The position numbers and the translations under genes are program-made. Positions 1 to 10,324 of a stretch of DNA of 64,000 nt are shown here, piece after piece; the stretch's first letter is position 1, and the number at the start of each line of letters is the position of its first letter. The notes beneath the pieces are model-generated. The model had not been told where the DNA came from. It searched no databases and was given only the letters and a program-made list of their open reading frames with translations. The stretch comes from Phragmites australis (Eukaryota; Streptophyta; Magnoliopsida; Poales; Poaceae), in NCBI RefSeq assembly GCF_958298935.1, contig NC_084934.1, forward strand, positions 6,450,501 to 6,514,500, given 5' to 3'.

Positions 1-226
1 ATTGAGTAATTTTTGCAAGCTCCTAGCAAAAAAATCTATATTTAAGCTCTTCTAAAGCAAGCTTAGCTTTCCCAAGCTCATCTACCATAGAAGCATGTCT
101 AGTATGCAGATCAGACATTTGAATCATGTAAACACCACATGCATCACACTCCGTCTCATCTACAACTGTGGGAGCAAATTTTAGCGATTCAAGTTCTATG
201 GTAGCATTTTCAAATTTCTTTTTGTA

Positions 227-1486
227 TTATCTAAGCTTGCACACAGCTAACTTGAGATTGCGATCTTGAGCTACCAAAGCATCTTCTAATTCATCTACTT
301 TCACAGAGAGCTCATCGGCAGAAAGCTGTACCTCCGAGTCAAGCTCGGCATCACTGTTGTCATTGGCCATAAAGCACAAGATGTTGAGGTTATCGATGAT
401 CTTCTTCTTCTTATTGTCCCTACCCTCACTTGAGCTTGAGGAATCATCATCGCTGGAGTCGACGTCAAAGTCGCTGAGGGAGGCTAGGAAGTCACGTTCC
501 TTTGCCTTGAACTTCTTGCGGAAGTCCTTCTTCAAAGCCTCACGATCAAAGTACTTCTTCTTTTTGTAATTAGGCTTGTCGGCCTCAACCTTCTTCTTCT
601 TCTTGGGGCAGTCGATGATGAAGTGGTTCAGATCGCTGCACTCAAAACAGCCCTTGGAGGTGCCTCTCCTTCGATTTCTTCTGTTGTCATAGAAGCAGTT
701 GGACTTCTTTGTGATTAGCGCTAGCTCCTCATCTCCAGGAGCATCCACCTGTTCTTCTGTGACAGAAACTAGATGATAAAGAAAAACCAAAATGTGAGGT
801 GTTAGTAAAACCAGAATTGTCACTCGACTGCCACCTCCCAAAATCAAGGCTATACTCTGAGGGTTTGACGGATTCACATATTTGGCTCTAGTCTCATTGT
901 CAATCTCAATAGATCTAACCTTGCTATACAACTCATCCACAGTGAGTGTTTCACAGTTGGGGGACTCAATGATAGCAGCGACTTTGACCTCCCAAACCTT
1001 ACGATCTAGACTGTATAGTAGTTCTATAGCTCTCTCATGATCATCATAGGGAAGTCTACCATTCGCTCTCATCTTGTTCACTATCCCCTGAAACCTGCTA
1101 AACATGGACTCTACACTCTCACCAGGCAATTGTCTAAAGTTCTCATACTCTCTTCGGTATGTGTCGAACAACCTGGCCTTGACCTGTGTAGTTCCCTCAT
1201 GGAAGTTTTGCAATCGTGTCCAAATAGCATGAGTAGTAGTAAGATCAAAGACACGATCAAACTCAGAGTGACTCAAGCTAGAGAATAGAATGTTTCTCGC
1301 CTTGCTATTAGCTTCAAACTCTTCAACTTGAGCTTGGCTAATACGAACATCAAGAACCACAAATTGAGCGCTCTGAACTACGCTCCACACTGCAGACCCT
1401 TGACTTTCAAGGTAGGATCTCATGCGAGTTTTCCAGTAAGCATAGTCAGAACCATCAAAATACGAAACATTGCTTCCTCGTTCCAT
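227..1486 (-). CDS. gag: Copia gag protein (419 aa, interrupted at its end)
   Basis: Gag forms the virus-like particle in which the element is reverse transcribed in the cytoplasm. The N-terminal 200 residues match the gag-polypeptide (UBN2) domain of plant Copia elements, including a YFDGSDYAYWKTRM start. A CCHC zinc knuckle (CFECSDLNHFIIDC, spacing C-x2-C-x4-H-x4-C) follows near residue 285, flanked by Lys/Arg-rich stretches. After it come an Asp/Ser-rich acidic segment and a short coiled-coil-like tail. The frame stops at 224-226, but the same frame then runs open almost to the window edge with gag-like sequence, so the stop is probably a point nonsense mutation. The ATG at 1486 lies about 50 bp downstream of the primer-binding site, which fits a gag start. 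Confidence 0.8.
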   Translation of the reverse strand: MERGSNVSYFDGSDYAYWKTRMRSYLESQGSAVWSVVQSAQFVVLDVRISQAQVEEFEANSKARNILFSSLSHSEFDRVFDLTTTHAIWTRLQNFHEGTTQVKARLFDTYRREYENFRQLPGESVESMFSRFQGIVNKMRANGRLPYDDHERAIELLYSLDRKVWEVKVAAIIESPNCETLTVDELYSKVRSIEIDNETRAKYVNPSNPQSIALILGGGSRVTILVLLTPHILVFLYHLVSVTEEQVDAPGDEELALITKKSNCFYDNRRNRRRGTSKGCFECSDLNHFIIDCPKKKKKVEADKPNYKKKKYFDREALKKDFRKKFKAKERDFLASLSDFDVDSSDDDSSSSSEGRDNKKKKIIDNLNILCFMANDNSDAELDSEVQLSADELSVKVDELEDALVAQDRNLKLAVCKLR

Positions 1487-1538
1487 TGTCGCCTTCTTGG
1501 ATCACAAAGCCGATAAAGGTGTGGTGATCCTTGACCAG

Positions 1539-1552
1539 GCTCTGACACCAAT
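1539..1552 (-). promoter_or_regulatory. Primer-binding site of the SIRE-like Copia element
   Basis: On the minus strand the bases directly after the LTR read ATTGGTGTCAGAGCC. Apart from one base (TGGTGTCAG for TGGTATCAG) this matches the complement of the initiator methionine tRNA 3' end that Copia elements use to prime minus-strand synthesis. It fixes the LTR border at 1553. Confidence 0.75.
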
Positions 1553-3235
1553 TGAAGGACCAGAATAGTGACTAGAGGGGATCAATAGGAGCCCTTAAAA
1601 ATTCTTAACCAAGGAACAAGGCCTATATCCAATTTGATCCCAACCCTCCACAAGAACTAAACATAACTGAGAGCAACACAAAAGCACAATGAAAACAACA
1701 CGAAAGTGCACTCACAGTCAAACGACAAAAGTTCTCCGACCAGTACAAATGAACAATACACCGATCAATACTAATGAACAGTACCTCTGACCATATGAAC
1801 AGTACTTCGACCAGTACTGATGAACAGCAACTTTGACCAGCAGGCAGGTCTGAAGAAGATCTGGTTGCAAACTAAAGATGTTCTGGATAGGAACCAGAAG
1901 TTACGAATTGGTTGCAGTACTAAAAACTGCAGCTCAGAACATGAGATCCAAACAAAAAATCCAACTAAACATGATCCAAATCCAACAAAATTTTAGCCAT
2001 AGCTTCTCACAAACACTGTGAGTCTTTATCCAAAAGATCTCAAAGAGATCATGATTTCAACCTCTATTTTGTGGATTTGACCAAAAACAAGTGGAGATGA
2101 AAATGTTTAGAAAAAGGACTTCAATTTGCTCGTGTGAGGGAGATTATATGGGATCACCCAAGATGTTCTCACACAAGTCCTAGCAACCTTTTGACCCAAC
2201 AAAATCACTTGAAATCGCTGCCATGAGCGAGGAGTGAAAAATCAACTAAAACTTCAAGAACAAGAGATAAACAGGAGGGAGATCAAAAGCATCACAAGTT
2301 TGCTAAGCAACTGATGACTAGAAATATGAACTTAGCAAGATTCATAGATACATGGCTTAGAAGCCGCCCTTCATCCTCCCACTTTTGATGAGATAAAGTT
2401 TAGAGCTCTGAACTCTAACTACTCTCTCTTGAAATCCTAACCAAGCCTAAGAAAATATCCAAAAGAAGATAGGTCCTGGAGAGGTGTTGACGTGCTCTGG
2501 TTTTTCTCTCAGAACCCTCTTTGCACCAGCCCTCTCCCATATATATATATATATAGGCAAATGGACAATTCTCAATATGCCCCTAAATACTAATACATAG
2601 ATATTATCCTCGAAGGGCAAAATGGTCCAATTATTTTGTTGTCCATCAGACGGATCTGGCGCCTTCACCACTCTGCTTTGTCTCCAGGAAAGCTTTGTGA
2701 TGGTGCCACACATCCTACGCCCCCGATTTTGAGGAAAAACCGGCAAACCCGTCTTGCATGCTTCTCCAAGTAGGACTCCTCGATGTCGATGCGTGTCCGA
2801 CCTCAGCCATGATCTTTGACGCCTTCAAGCCTTCATGCTCCCGCCATGGGGCCACCTCTCGACTTGCCATCACCTTCCCACCTTGACTTGGTCAACACCA
2901 TCTTCGTCACCTTCTCTTCCCAACATGTTTTCTTGCACCCTCCATGTGAGCGATGCGGATCGCCCATGGCTCCACCCAGCCTAGCACAGTCCGTTCCGTC
3001 GGCAGTAAGCCTCCACTTTTCCTTCACTGCCTTGCCATCGATCGCCATGTCGCATCCATACACCTACACATCATAAGCCAAGAAACATGTCTCTCAGTCA
3101 TCCTCTGTTTTCACCCCCGGTTAGCCATAAACATAAACAAACACAATTGAAACATGCTATGCAAACCGAAGGCTCCAAATCAACAATTACATCAATCACT
3201 CATCATCAACAACACAAATCTCCCTTGTGTTCTCA
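1553..3235 (-). repeat. 5' LTR of the SIRE-like Copia element
   Basis: On the minus strand the LTR starts TGAGAACACAAGG at 3235 and ends CCTTCA at 1553, about 1.68 kb. It contains a short AT microsatellite (about 2548-2564) and a patch of short imperfect repeats around GACCAGTAC/ATGAACAGTAC (about 1735-1860). ORFs of 60-100 codons inside it look like chance. The inner border is supported by the primer-binding site. The outer border rests on the TG/CA ends only. Confidence 0.65.
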
Positions 3236-4667
3236 TGTAGCTTCGGGTCAGGACCGGACATAGACCCATCACTGATTGTAAGTCATAGGTGATGGGTTAT
3301 AATACAGCCCGTCACTTATGATATAAGTGATGGGTTGTAACTACACCCGTCACTTATGATCCGGTCCTAGATGACAGGTCTTCCTGCATCAGTCATAAGT
3401 GATGGGTCGTGTTACGACCCATCACTTGTAACTTGGCATAGGTGACGGGTCTCCCAGGGCCAGTCATAAGTGACGGGCCGTAATATGACCCGTCACTTAT
3501 GACAAGTTATAAGTGACAAGTAATTTATTACCCATCACTTATGATTTAGCTCTGTTATAAGAGCTGGCCCACTACTGTGCGCGGCCAACAGTACTGCACG
3601 CACAGTAGCGGGTGATTTTCAGGCAATTTTCACTGACTCCGCTAGACATTTTGTAATATCTTGTTGATTTGAAGTTTGAATTGGTGCTAGGTCTTTGAAG
3701 GTTTGCATCTCCCCCTTTCCTCCTCCTCTAGTCCCTATTTGGTAGATTTGTTATGCTTTGAGTTGTAATCGGCCATTTTAATTCTTTATCCATAATCTTA
3801 GTACAAGTGAGTTGTATTTATGTTAGATTTGATACTAGGTTTGCCCGATTTATCGTGAGATGCCAAATTTTAGGTTTCAAGTTATTTGAAATTTTAATAT
3901 TAATGTCAAATTTGAATTTGTAATATTAATGTCAAATTTATATTAATATCAAATATGTAATATTAATGTCAAATTTGCAAAATCTTTCAATAAACAGTGA
4001 CAGGTGGTACTATTTGCCCATCACATATTAAAAGTAAAAGGTGAAGGTTGATACACATAGGTGACGGGTGACATTCATCACCCGTCAGCTATGACTTATA
4101 TGTATATAGGCTGATCGGTTCATTCCGAATGTTCAAGCGAAATACAAAAGCAGTCAAATTTGAGGAATTTTCACTTTGCACTAAGTCATTTTGCTCGCAC
4201 GCGCTAGGGTTCGTCGTCGCCCTCCGCCCTCCACCAAGCCAGTTGCCCTCGCCGTCGAGCCCATCGTCGTCGCAGCCGTCCGAGCCCATCGCCGCCCCCA
4301 CCAACGACATCCTCTCCACCGCCCTTGGGTCCCCGTCCACGTTAGAGCCCCACCGCACTCGGAGCACCGCCGTCGCCCGGATCCCACCCTAACGTCGTTC
4401 GCCACCGCATCTGCCCCGTGCAAGTGGGACTTGGTGTTCTACCTAGACTCGTCAAGACCAATAGGACCAAAAGGCAAACTTAGACAGTGTGATTACACCG
4501 CTGTAAAAGGAATCCTTGACGTATAAGTTCTGGCTGACTTAGTTTATATATTTAACTTCTCTAACATTCAAATGCTCCCTAATCGATCCCTCTTTATGCA
4601 AAGCTTTTGACAAGTACCTTCGAGCTCAGCCTGAGTACAATGCGAAAGACGGCCGCAGACTGACACA

Positions 4668-5855
4668 CACTACTACAAAACAGCTCTTCACTGCCGATTC
4701 CAAACTAACTTTCACTCCTGGTTTTGGAACTGGCAGTACGCAATGGGTAATGATAGTTCGATTGCTATCACTGTTGGTTGTTCTCAACCGGCTGTATTGC
4801 CATTTTCCAAAAACAAAAAAATAAAAAATCCCTCTCGCTCGCTGGCCCCCGCGCCTGCTCCGGCGACCACCACTGCCACCGGTTTCATCCATGAGTGCAA
4901 CAAGATCAAACATTCACATCATCGAGCTCAGTGCACATCAAACATTCACATTCACATCCACATAAAATATTTACATCCAAATAAAGAAATCAACAACCTG
5001 ATTCACATCCACATAAAGAAATCAACAATCTCAGCTTGTCAGGAGCCGAACCGATCATCTGCAGCCACGGGTGGCTTGCGAGCAAGAAACTGAGGAGCTT
5101 AGCCATGGCACACACATCAGCGATGATCACCACCGGCGCAGTGCGGTAAAGAAAATGCTACTCACAGAGGACTTGGTGCGCAGTGAGGCGTTTCTTGGGG
5201 TCCCTGACGAGCACTTCCGGAGCAGGTCCTTGGCAGTCTCCGACATGCTCGGCCACGGGTCCGACTCAAAGTCTAGCGAGCCGTTTAGGACCTACTCGAA
5301 GATGCCTTGCTCTGTCCCCACCCAGAACGGCAGCACGCCGTAGAACAGGATGTCGATGATGACACCGGTGCTCCACACGTCAGCCTCCTGCCCGTAGTGC
5401 TTCTTCAACACCTCCGGCGCCACGTAGTATGGGCTCCCCACCACGTCCATGAACATCGAGAGAGAGTGAGCTGAGATCGAGAGAGAGTGAGCTAAGATTG
5501 TGGTGGTGCTGCTGTTGCTCATGGAAGAGAGGAGAGATTGAGAGAGAGGAGAGAGCGAGAGAGAGAGCTGAGATCGAGATAAGGTTGAGTGTGGAGAGAC
5601 TGGATAAGGGATAAGGGAGAGAGAGAGTACGGGGCAGATGCGAGACTTAATTGGATTGAAGGTAAAATTTGGGTCCGACACTTACATCACTACTCTAATT
5701 ATAAACCGGCAGTGATAGGTATCACTGCCGGTTCACAAGTTATGATGGTTGATTTTTTCGTGTGACTTATGAAACTGCAGTAATGCCCCATCACTAACGG
5801 TCTATTAGGAACCGGCAGTGATGGGCCGGTATATAAGATCAGTTTTGTAGTAGTG
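4668..5855. mobile_element. Non-autonomous CACTA element carrying a kinase fragment (Pack-CACTA)
   Basis: The element is 1,188 bp. It starts CACTACTACAAAAC and ends with the inverse GTTTTGTAGTAGTG, flanked by the 3-bp target duplication ACA (4665-4667 and 5856-5858). Subterminal repeats of the ACTGCCGGTT type occur at both ends (for example 4683-4735 and 5706-5825). It encodes no transposase. The interior carries a fragment of a calcium-dependent protein kinase on the minus strand and a GA/CT-rich stretch (about 5455-5640). It sits inside the Ulp1-like exon of an older CACTA element. Confidence 0.9.
5035..5456 (-). pseudogene. Captured calcium-dependent protein kinase (CDPK) fragment
   Basis: The minus strand encodes the kinase activation segment and C-lobe. 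[18 protein letters not shown] (APE motif) is followed by [22 protein letters not shown] (DVWS motif of subdomain IX), then [21 protein letters not shown] stop interrupts at 5289-5291. A small deletion shifts the frame near 5189; the next frame reads [14 protein letters not shown]. The last piece, CHPWLQMIGSAPDK (5035-5078), follows after about 95 bp that look like a retained intron ending in AG with a damaged donor. Order and motifs match plant CDPKs rather than SnRKs. The N-lobe and EF-hands are absent. Capture of genomic (intron-containing) sequence by the CACTA is inferred. Confidence 0.8.
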
Positions 5856-6782
5856 ACACAAGACTAGCTTCGCGATAAGTGCTACCAAACAGATTACTAA
5901 ATACTCTCTGTTGTTGTTTTTTCCTTTTGATCTAACACTAAATTTTCTAAACAACAATGCCACCAACAACCACTGGGTAACACATGTGGATTCTATATTG
6001 TGTGGAACATGCTCCTCACGCTCCGCATGAAGGATATCAAATCCGCCGATGTAAGTTCAATATGAAAGTATTCGTAATCAATTTCAGTAATTAGTTTAAT
6101 TCCATGATAATATGATATTGGTTACGCGTCAAATTATACATAAATTTGACGCTCTTTTTTTCGACGACAGTGCACTTCCGAAGATTTGACGACGGATCGC
6201 TGAGTTTTTGGTGTCTGAAGTCATCAGCCCACACGACGAGTTCTACTATAGAACCCATAAGTTGTGACGTCTTATGCAATATGAGTTGATCGGAACTTTG
6301 TAACATTTGTGATTCTGTAATGAATTGATTGGAACTTTGTAACCTTTGCGATTCTATGATCAATATTATTCGAGCTAGTATTTGTCGATATAGATTTTGA
6401 TGCGTTGCTGTTGTTTGCAGGGAGAAGACGACTGCTAAATCCTGGCTACGCGCCAGGATGCAGCCAGAAAGCAGGTCAATTCAATAGGATAACCTAAGCA
6501 TAAGTGACGAGTAACCTGGTAACCCATCACTTATATTAATTATAAGTGACGGGTAACTAGATTACCCATCACTTATGTTAAGATATAAATGACGGATGAA
6601 GAAATTACCTGTCACTTATTTCTGCCACCCGAGCACATGAGACGCTCATAGATCACAAGTCGAGGTTGTGACCCATCACCGATTACCTCATTAGTGATGG
6701 GTACTAACTAGTCATCAGTGTCACGTTTGGGGTGACGGATGCGGTTATTACCCGTCACCCATGAACTTTTTTCATGTAGTGA

Positions 6783-7680
6783 ATGCTTCGGGTCAAATGG
6801 TGAATATGTCCAAATCTGCTATATTCTTCAGTGCTAACTGCCAAGATCACATCAAAGATGAGATGATGCAGATAACTGGTATACATACGGAAGCTTTGGG
6901 TGAAAATACCTTGGCCTTCCAACGGCAGTTGGTCGCAGTACAAAAGAAGTTTTTGAGCACATCCCAGGGAAAATCTAGGGCTTGATGGGTGGATGGTGTG
7001 AGAAGAAACTCAGCTGTGCAGCAAGGGAAGTTTTGATAAAATCCGTTGCTCAAGCTATACTGACGTATTCTATGAGCTGCTTTTTACTATCACGAGTGCC
7101 ATTTCAAATTATTGGTGGGGTAGTAATGTGGACAGCATAAGTATCCACTGGAGGAAATGGTCAGATTTGACTAGATAGACCTAAGTGTAGTAGAGGATTG
7201 GGTTTTCGGGACATCAAACTGTTCAATGTTGCCATGCTTGGGAAGCAGGGTTGGAGACTTATGATAAAGCAGGATTCCTTGTGTGGCAGAGTTCTAAAGG
7301 GGAGGTACTTCCCAAATGGCAATTTCATGTCAGCCCGTAAGAAGAAGCACTCATTACATACCCGGAGGGCGATCCTTGCTGGACGCAAAGCACTGAATCT
7401 GGCTTACTCAAACGGATTGGCGATGGAACTGTTATTAATTAATGTGTGTACAGATCAATGGATTCCTGGGGTGATCGGTTGTAAACCAGTTTGTAGTGTT
7501 GAGGGAGCAACCGCAACTAAGGTAAGCGATCTGATCAATTCGGATAGTAGGACTTGGAATATGGAATCCCTAGCCGAAAATCTTGTAGAAGCAGATGTTG
7601 CGGCTGTGAGAAGAATCCCGCTGGGAAGGGCGGATCAAGATTGTTGGGCGCGGGCCTCAGAAAGAAACGGCTTGTACTAA
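6783..7680 (+). pseudogene. LINE reverse transcriptase, C-terminal part
   Basis: The translation begins ASGQMVNMSKSAIFFSANC, the conserved motif after the YADD box in plant L1 reverse transcriptases. The frame shifts near 6900 and again near 6980. The thumb/linker sequence then appears in other frames (around 7000-7140). A cleaner stretch from 7190 reads GLGFRDIKLFNVAMLGKQGW, then RYFPNGNFMSA, then AILAGRKALNLA, the standard order in plant L1 ORF2. Stops at 7173-7178 and 7678 and the missing catalytic core make it inactive. Confidence 0.75.
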
Positions 7681-7762
7681 GTTAGATCGGCCTACAGGTT
7701 GCTGTCTAATGCTGATGCACAAGCTAGAGATCATGCTGACAGTCGTTCATCTTGTTCGGTAA

Positions 7763-8696
7763 ATGGTAGAAATCCGGTGTGGAAAACGCTCGAGTCTCAA
7801 AGCTCCCCCAAAACTACGTGTCTTCTGGTGGCGTGTGATAAATGAGTTCATACCAACAAGATATAATCTCCAGCGGAGGCATATTGACCAGCTTGGCATA
7901 TGTGAAACCTGTGGAGCCCGGGATGAGACGACATATCATGCACTGGTGGAATACGGTCCTGCTAAGTGCTTCTAGTTACAACTAAAAGACCTTACTCAAG
8001 TAAAGCTTCCTTCTCTTCACCCTCCGTCATGGGCGGTGGATCTGTTGGATACAAATTTCTGTAGAAAGGAGAATGCTTGTATTATCTTGTGTGGTATGCG
8101 GTCACTCTGGTGCTCCAGGAATGATCGACGACATGGGAAAGCAACTATCCCGGTCCACAAAGTTGTTGAGTGGGAATAGATACTACATCTCACCTGATCC
8201 ACGTCTCTGGTCCGACAACAGAGAGTGGCAAAATGGAGTCCACCGCCATCCGGTTCCCTGAAGGTTAATATTGATGGAGCTTTCTCAGCCTATGATCATA
8301 GTGGGGCTACAGGTGCTATCGTTCGTGATGAAAGGGGTCTCTTTCTGGCTGCAAGCTCTCGGTGGCTCCCTTCTGTCTCCTCGCCATGGTCTTCGGCTAA
8401 TTTCCGGATGGGGTCCCATTCATATCATTGTTGAAACTGATTCGAAGATCCTGGTGGACCTGTGGCAAGGCAGGGCTTCGCAACATTCGGAAATCATGGC
8501 AATTCTGGTCGACATCCAAGAGCTGAGCTTAAATTTCTCCTCTTTTTCACTTGTCTATGTAAATCGTGTGGCTCACCTTGCGGCTCACCTGTGTGCCAAG
8601 GAAGCCATTCTAGCTAGGTATTTACAGACTTGGGCTACTCATGCCCCTCCCTTCCTGTTGCACTGTTTGCAGGAAGATTGTAGTCCCAATGACTAA
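7763..8696 (+). pseudogene. LINE zf-RVT and RNase H domains
   Basis: The zf-RVT region (7763-7975) reads APPKLRVFWWRVINEFIPTR, then CETCGARDETTYHALVE, which supplies the C-x2-C...H zinc ligands. The RNase H region begins at 8225 with WSPPPSGSLKVNIDGAFSAY, containing the first catalytic Asp (NIDGAF). It shifts frame near 8370-8410, then continues ETDSKILVDLWQ (second Asp) and VNRVAHLAAHLCA (final motif) to a stop at 8694. RNase H in plant L1 elements removes the RNA template during target-primed reverse transcription. This copy is broken by the shift. Confidence 0.75.
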
Positions 8697-8732
8697 ATAA
8701 AGAGGAGTTGCTCTTGGTCTAAAAAAGAGCTC

Positions 8733-9160
8733 TTTTATGGTGGTCCATACTACCTAGAGGTAGCAGGTAGTATAAATTTAATCCGACGATCCATATAATT
8801 GGATATTTTGGTAATTATGGTAATTTTATTAAAATTACCCACCATACTTTTGCTAATAGAAAAATCGACGTCGCAAACATCGGATCGCTAACCCTAGCCG
8901 ATGGGTAGCAAATGAACTCTCATGCCGAATGCAGATTAAAATATTAAAATAATAATAAAATATTACTTTATTTATAGACATATAACTGCAGTTAATTAGT
9001 TTCATGCAACGTATTTTTCCCCCCAAAATAACCCTAATACTACCATACTACTCACATATACTACCTATACTACTGGTGGAAAATGAGTAGTATTCTGACT
9101 AATCTGAACCGTTGGACTCTAAAAATAGATGGCTCATATTAATTTTGGACCACCGTAAAA
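8733..9160. mobile_element. Possible MITE
   Basis: TTTTATGGTGGTCC at 8733 and its near-inverse GGACCACCGTAAAA at 9147-9160 form imperfect terminal inverted repeats around about 430 AT-rich, noncoding bases. GTAGTAT/ATACTAC motifs cluster near both ends (8747-8775 and 9038-9093), as subterminal repeats of DNA transposons do. I found no convincing target duplication, so the superfamily is unresolved. The right edge coincides with the start of low-copy sequence that also occurs at 31318 and beyond. Confidence 0.45.
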
Positions 9161-9640
9161 ATGCACATGCGCTTTGTGTCAAGAACAATCCATGCAGTTT
9201 GTTAGTTAAGAATTGCAATTCGTACAAATATAATGAGATGCAACCATGGGGAATGAGAACATGAGACAGAAAATCCTTTCCGAAGACCAAGGATAACTAC
9301 TCAATAATCATGACTTACAAATAAGCAACATCTAGTCTTAGAGACCACTGGAAGCAAAATTACAGTTATCATGAAAGCCAAATCGACTTGATCGTAGATC
9401 CTGGACTAGTTATGCGATTTGCATGGTGCTAAATTTGGTTATTTTACTCAAAGAACAAAAAGGTAAACTTGGTAGTTACTGGACTTGGCATAGAACAATG
9501 GTTATCTCTAGCAACCAGCTTAGTGCCACTTCTTGGCTCTAATTAACAAATGTAAGCTACCTAGCTCTTATAACAACATTACTTGGTATGAAACATTGAA
9601 AAGCTTACTAATATGTGAACAAATTTCTTACACTTTCTTT
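9160..9640. repeat. Duplication unit 1, segment A (low-copy)
   Basis: This segment is alignable by eye with 31318-31600 and with 31810-32200. Shared landmarks in the same order are ATGCACA.GC, TGTCAAGAACAAT, a CAATAATCATGACT run followed by ACA..AGCAACATC, and GACCACTGGA..CAAAA.TACAGTTATCA. Similarity is patchy, roughly 70 percent by eye. No coding potential is evident. I interpret it as intronic or flanking DNA of an anciently duplicated region. Confidence 0.65.
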
Positions 9641-10320
9641 AAGGTGATATTATCAAGAGAAGAGAGAAGCCACACCTCGAACATCCATGCATAAGATGTC
9701 AATGCAACCCCGCTTTTCTGTGCTTAAGTCGGGTCACAACTTTCGGGAAAATGACAGAGCAGTATGTAACATAGTCAAGGAAGCATCCCATTTCACAAAG
9801 CATGAAACCAATCCTCTGTAAACAGGACCCCTTTGCCCGTGCAAGCACGTAGACCACCGCACCCACGACCTCGACACGATCGCCACTTCCCAGATACGCT
9901 TAACGGGACCAATGAGCAGTTCATCCAGATGGCCACGTGCTCCAGTGCTCTCAGGGCGACATCGCTGCGCCGCGGGCCTACTGGCGTCTCCACCTCCACC
10001 AATCTGACATGCATACCAAAATATCTCCTACAAAATTCACAAGTTCAAGGCTCAGAAATGCTAATGAAGAACGAATTAGAGCTATCAATTTACAGATAAG
10101 TGATGGGAAGTGGGTCGAAATCATGCACGCGGAGATACCTCTCGGCCCAGCAACAGATCGGCCAGGTAGAAGAGCAGCCCCGTATGTCAGATCCCAGAAC
10201 GGATTGGACTAGATCGACAAGAAAACAACCTGAAAATCGATAACTTTACAGCCGGAAGCAGAGACATATTGAACTGATAGGTGAAGTTCAGAGAATGAGT
10301 AGCTGCAGACTACTTCTAAT
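9641..10320. other. Low-copy stretch with no recognisable gene
   Basis: This stretch is mostly noncoding. Between 9790 and 10014 the minus strand is open for 73 codons and GC-richer than its surroundings, and 10120-10210 is similar. They could be decayed exons of the gene that unit 1 once carried, but I recognise no family in any frame and see no convincing splice pattern. Confidence 0.4.
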
Positions 10321-10324
10321 CTAT

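Larger units (their letters stand above)
1..3235 (-). mobile_element. Copia LTR retrotransposon, SIRE-like, 5' end only
   Basis: This is the 5' portion of a Ty1/Copia element that reads leftward and leaves the window at base 1. It comprises a 5' LTR (1553-3235), a primer-binding site (1539-1552) and gag (1-1486). The LTR reads TG...CA on the minus strand, and the five bases after it (TGTAG, 3236-3240) would be its target duplication, but the other end is outside the window. Lineage is inferred from the gag type (long, with an acidic, coiled-coil-like tail) and the long LTR; SIRE/Maximus is my best guess. Confidence 0.8.
4425..6050 (+). pseudogene. Ulp1-like (C48) cysteine protease remnant of the CACTA element, split by an insertion
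   Basis: Plant CACTA and MULE elements often carry a Ulp1/SENP-type cysteine protease domain. Here the first part (4425-4523) reads WDLVFYLDSS...DYTAVKGILD, the conserved core before the catalytic Asp/Gln region, and ends at a TAA. A second piece (about 4601-4660) reads FDKYLRAQPEYNAKDGRRLT. Exactly there the 1,188-bp CACTA is inserted (ACA duplication). The last part (5958-6050) reads CHQQPLGNTCGFYIVWNMLL, containing the Gln and the Cys of the active site, and ends at a good splice donor (GTAAGT at 6051). The His end of the triad is not seen. Stops and the insertion make it nonfunctional. Family assignment is by motif recognition. Confidence 0.7.
3240..6781 (+). mobile_element. Old CACTA (En/Spm-like) element, left end not found
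   Basis: The right end reads, inward, CACTACATGAAAAAAGTTCA, a CACTA-type terminus ending at 6781. Subterminal arrays of a roughly 12-bp motif (AAGTGATGGGT / CCCGTCACTTA) fill 3275-3560 and 6485-6760 in both orientations, as expected of En/Spm transposase-binding repeats. No matching left terminus is visible; it was lost or separated by the Copia insertion ending at 3235. Between the arrays lie AT-rich sequence, a GC-rich leader (4190-4420) and a broken Ulp1-like protease. A second CACTA is nested at 4668-5855. No TNPD-type transposase remains, so the copy is not autonomous. Confidence 0.7.
6783..8726 (+). mobile_element. LINE (L1-type) non-LTR retrotransposon, 3' half, dead
   Basis: The plus strand carries, in order, the last part of a LINE reverse transcriptase (6783-7160), the linker region (7190-7680), a zf-RVT zinc-binding domain (7763-7975) and an RNase H domain (8225-8696). 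After the coding region come a short 3' UTR with AATAAA (8695-8700) and an A tract (8721-8726) that probably marks the 3' end. The 5' half, with endonuclease and the RT catalytic motif, is missing: the CACTA right end abuts the RT at 6781. Several frameshifts and stops are present. Confidence 0.8.

Noticed and set aside
2447..3150. Several ORFs of 60-99 codons on both strands
   Set aside because: They lie inside the Copia LTR, overlap each other in different frames, and have no recognisable domain.
5071..5343. Plus-strand ORF of 90 codons
   Set aside because: It is the opposite strand of the captured kinase fragment.
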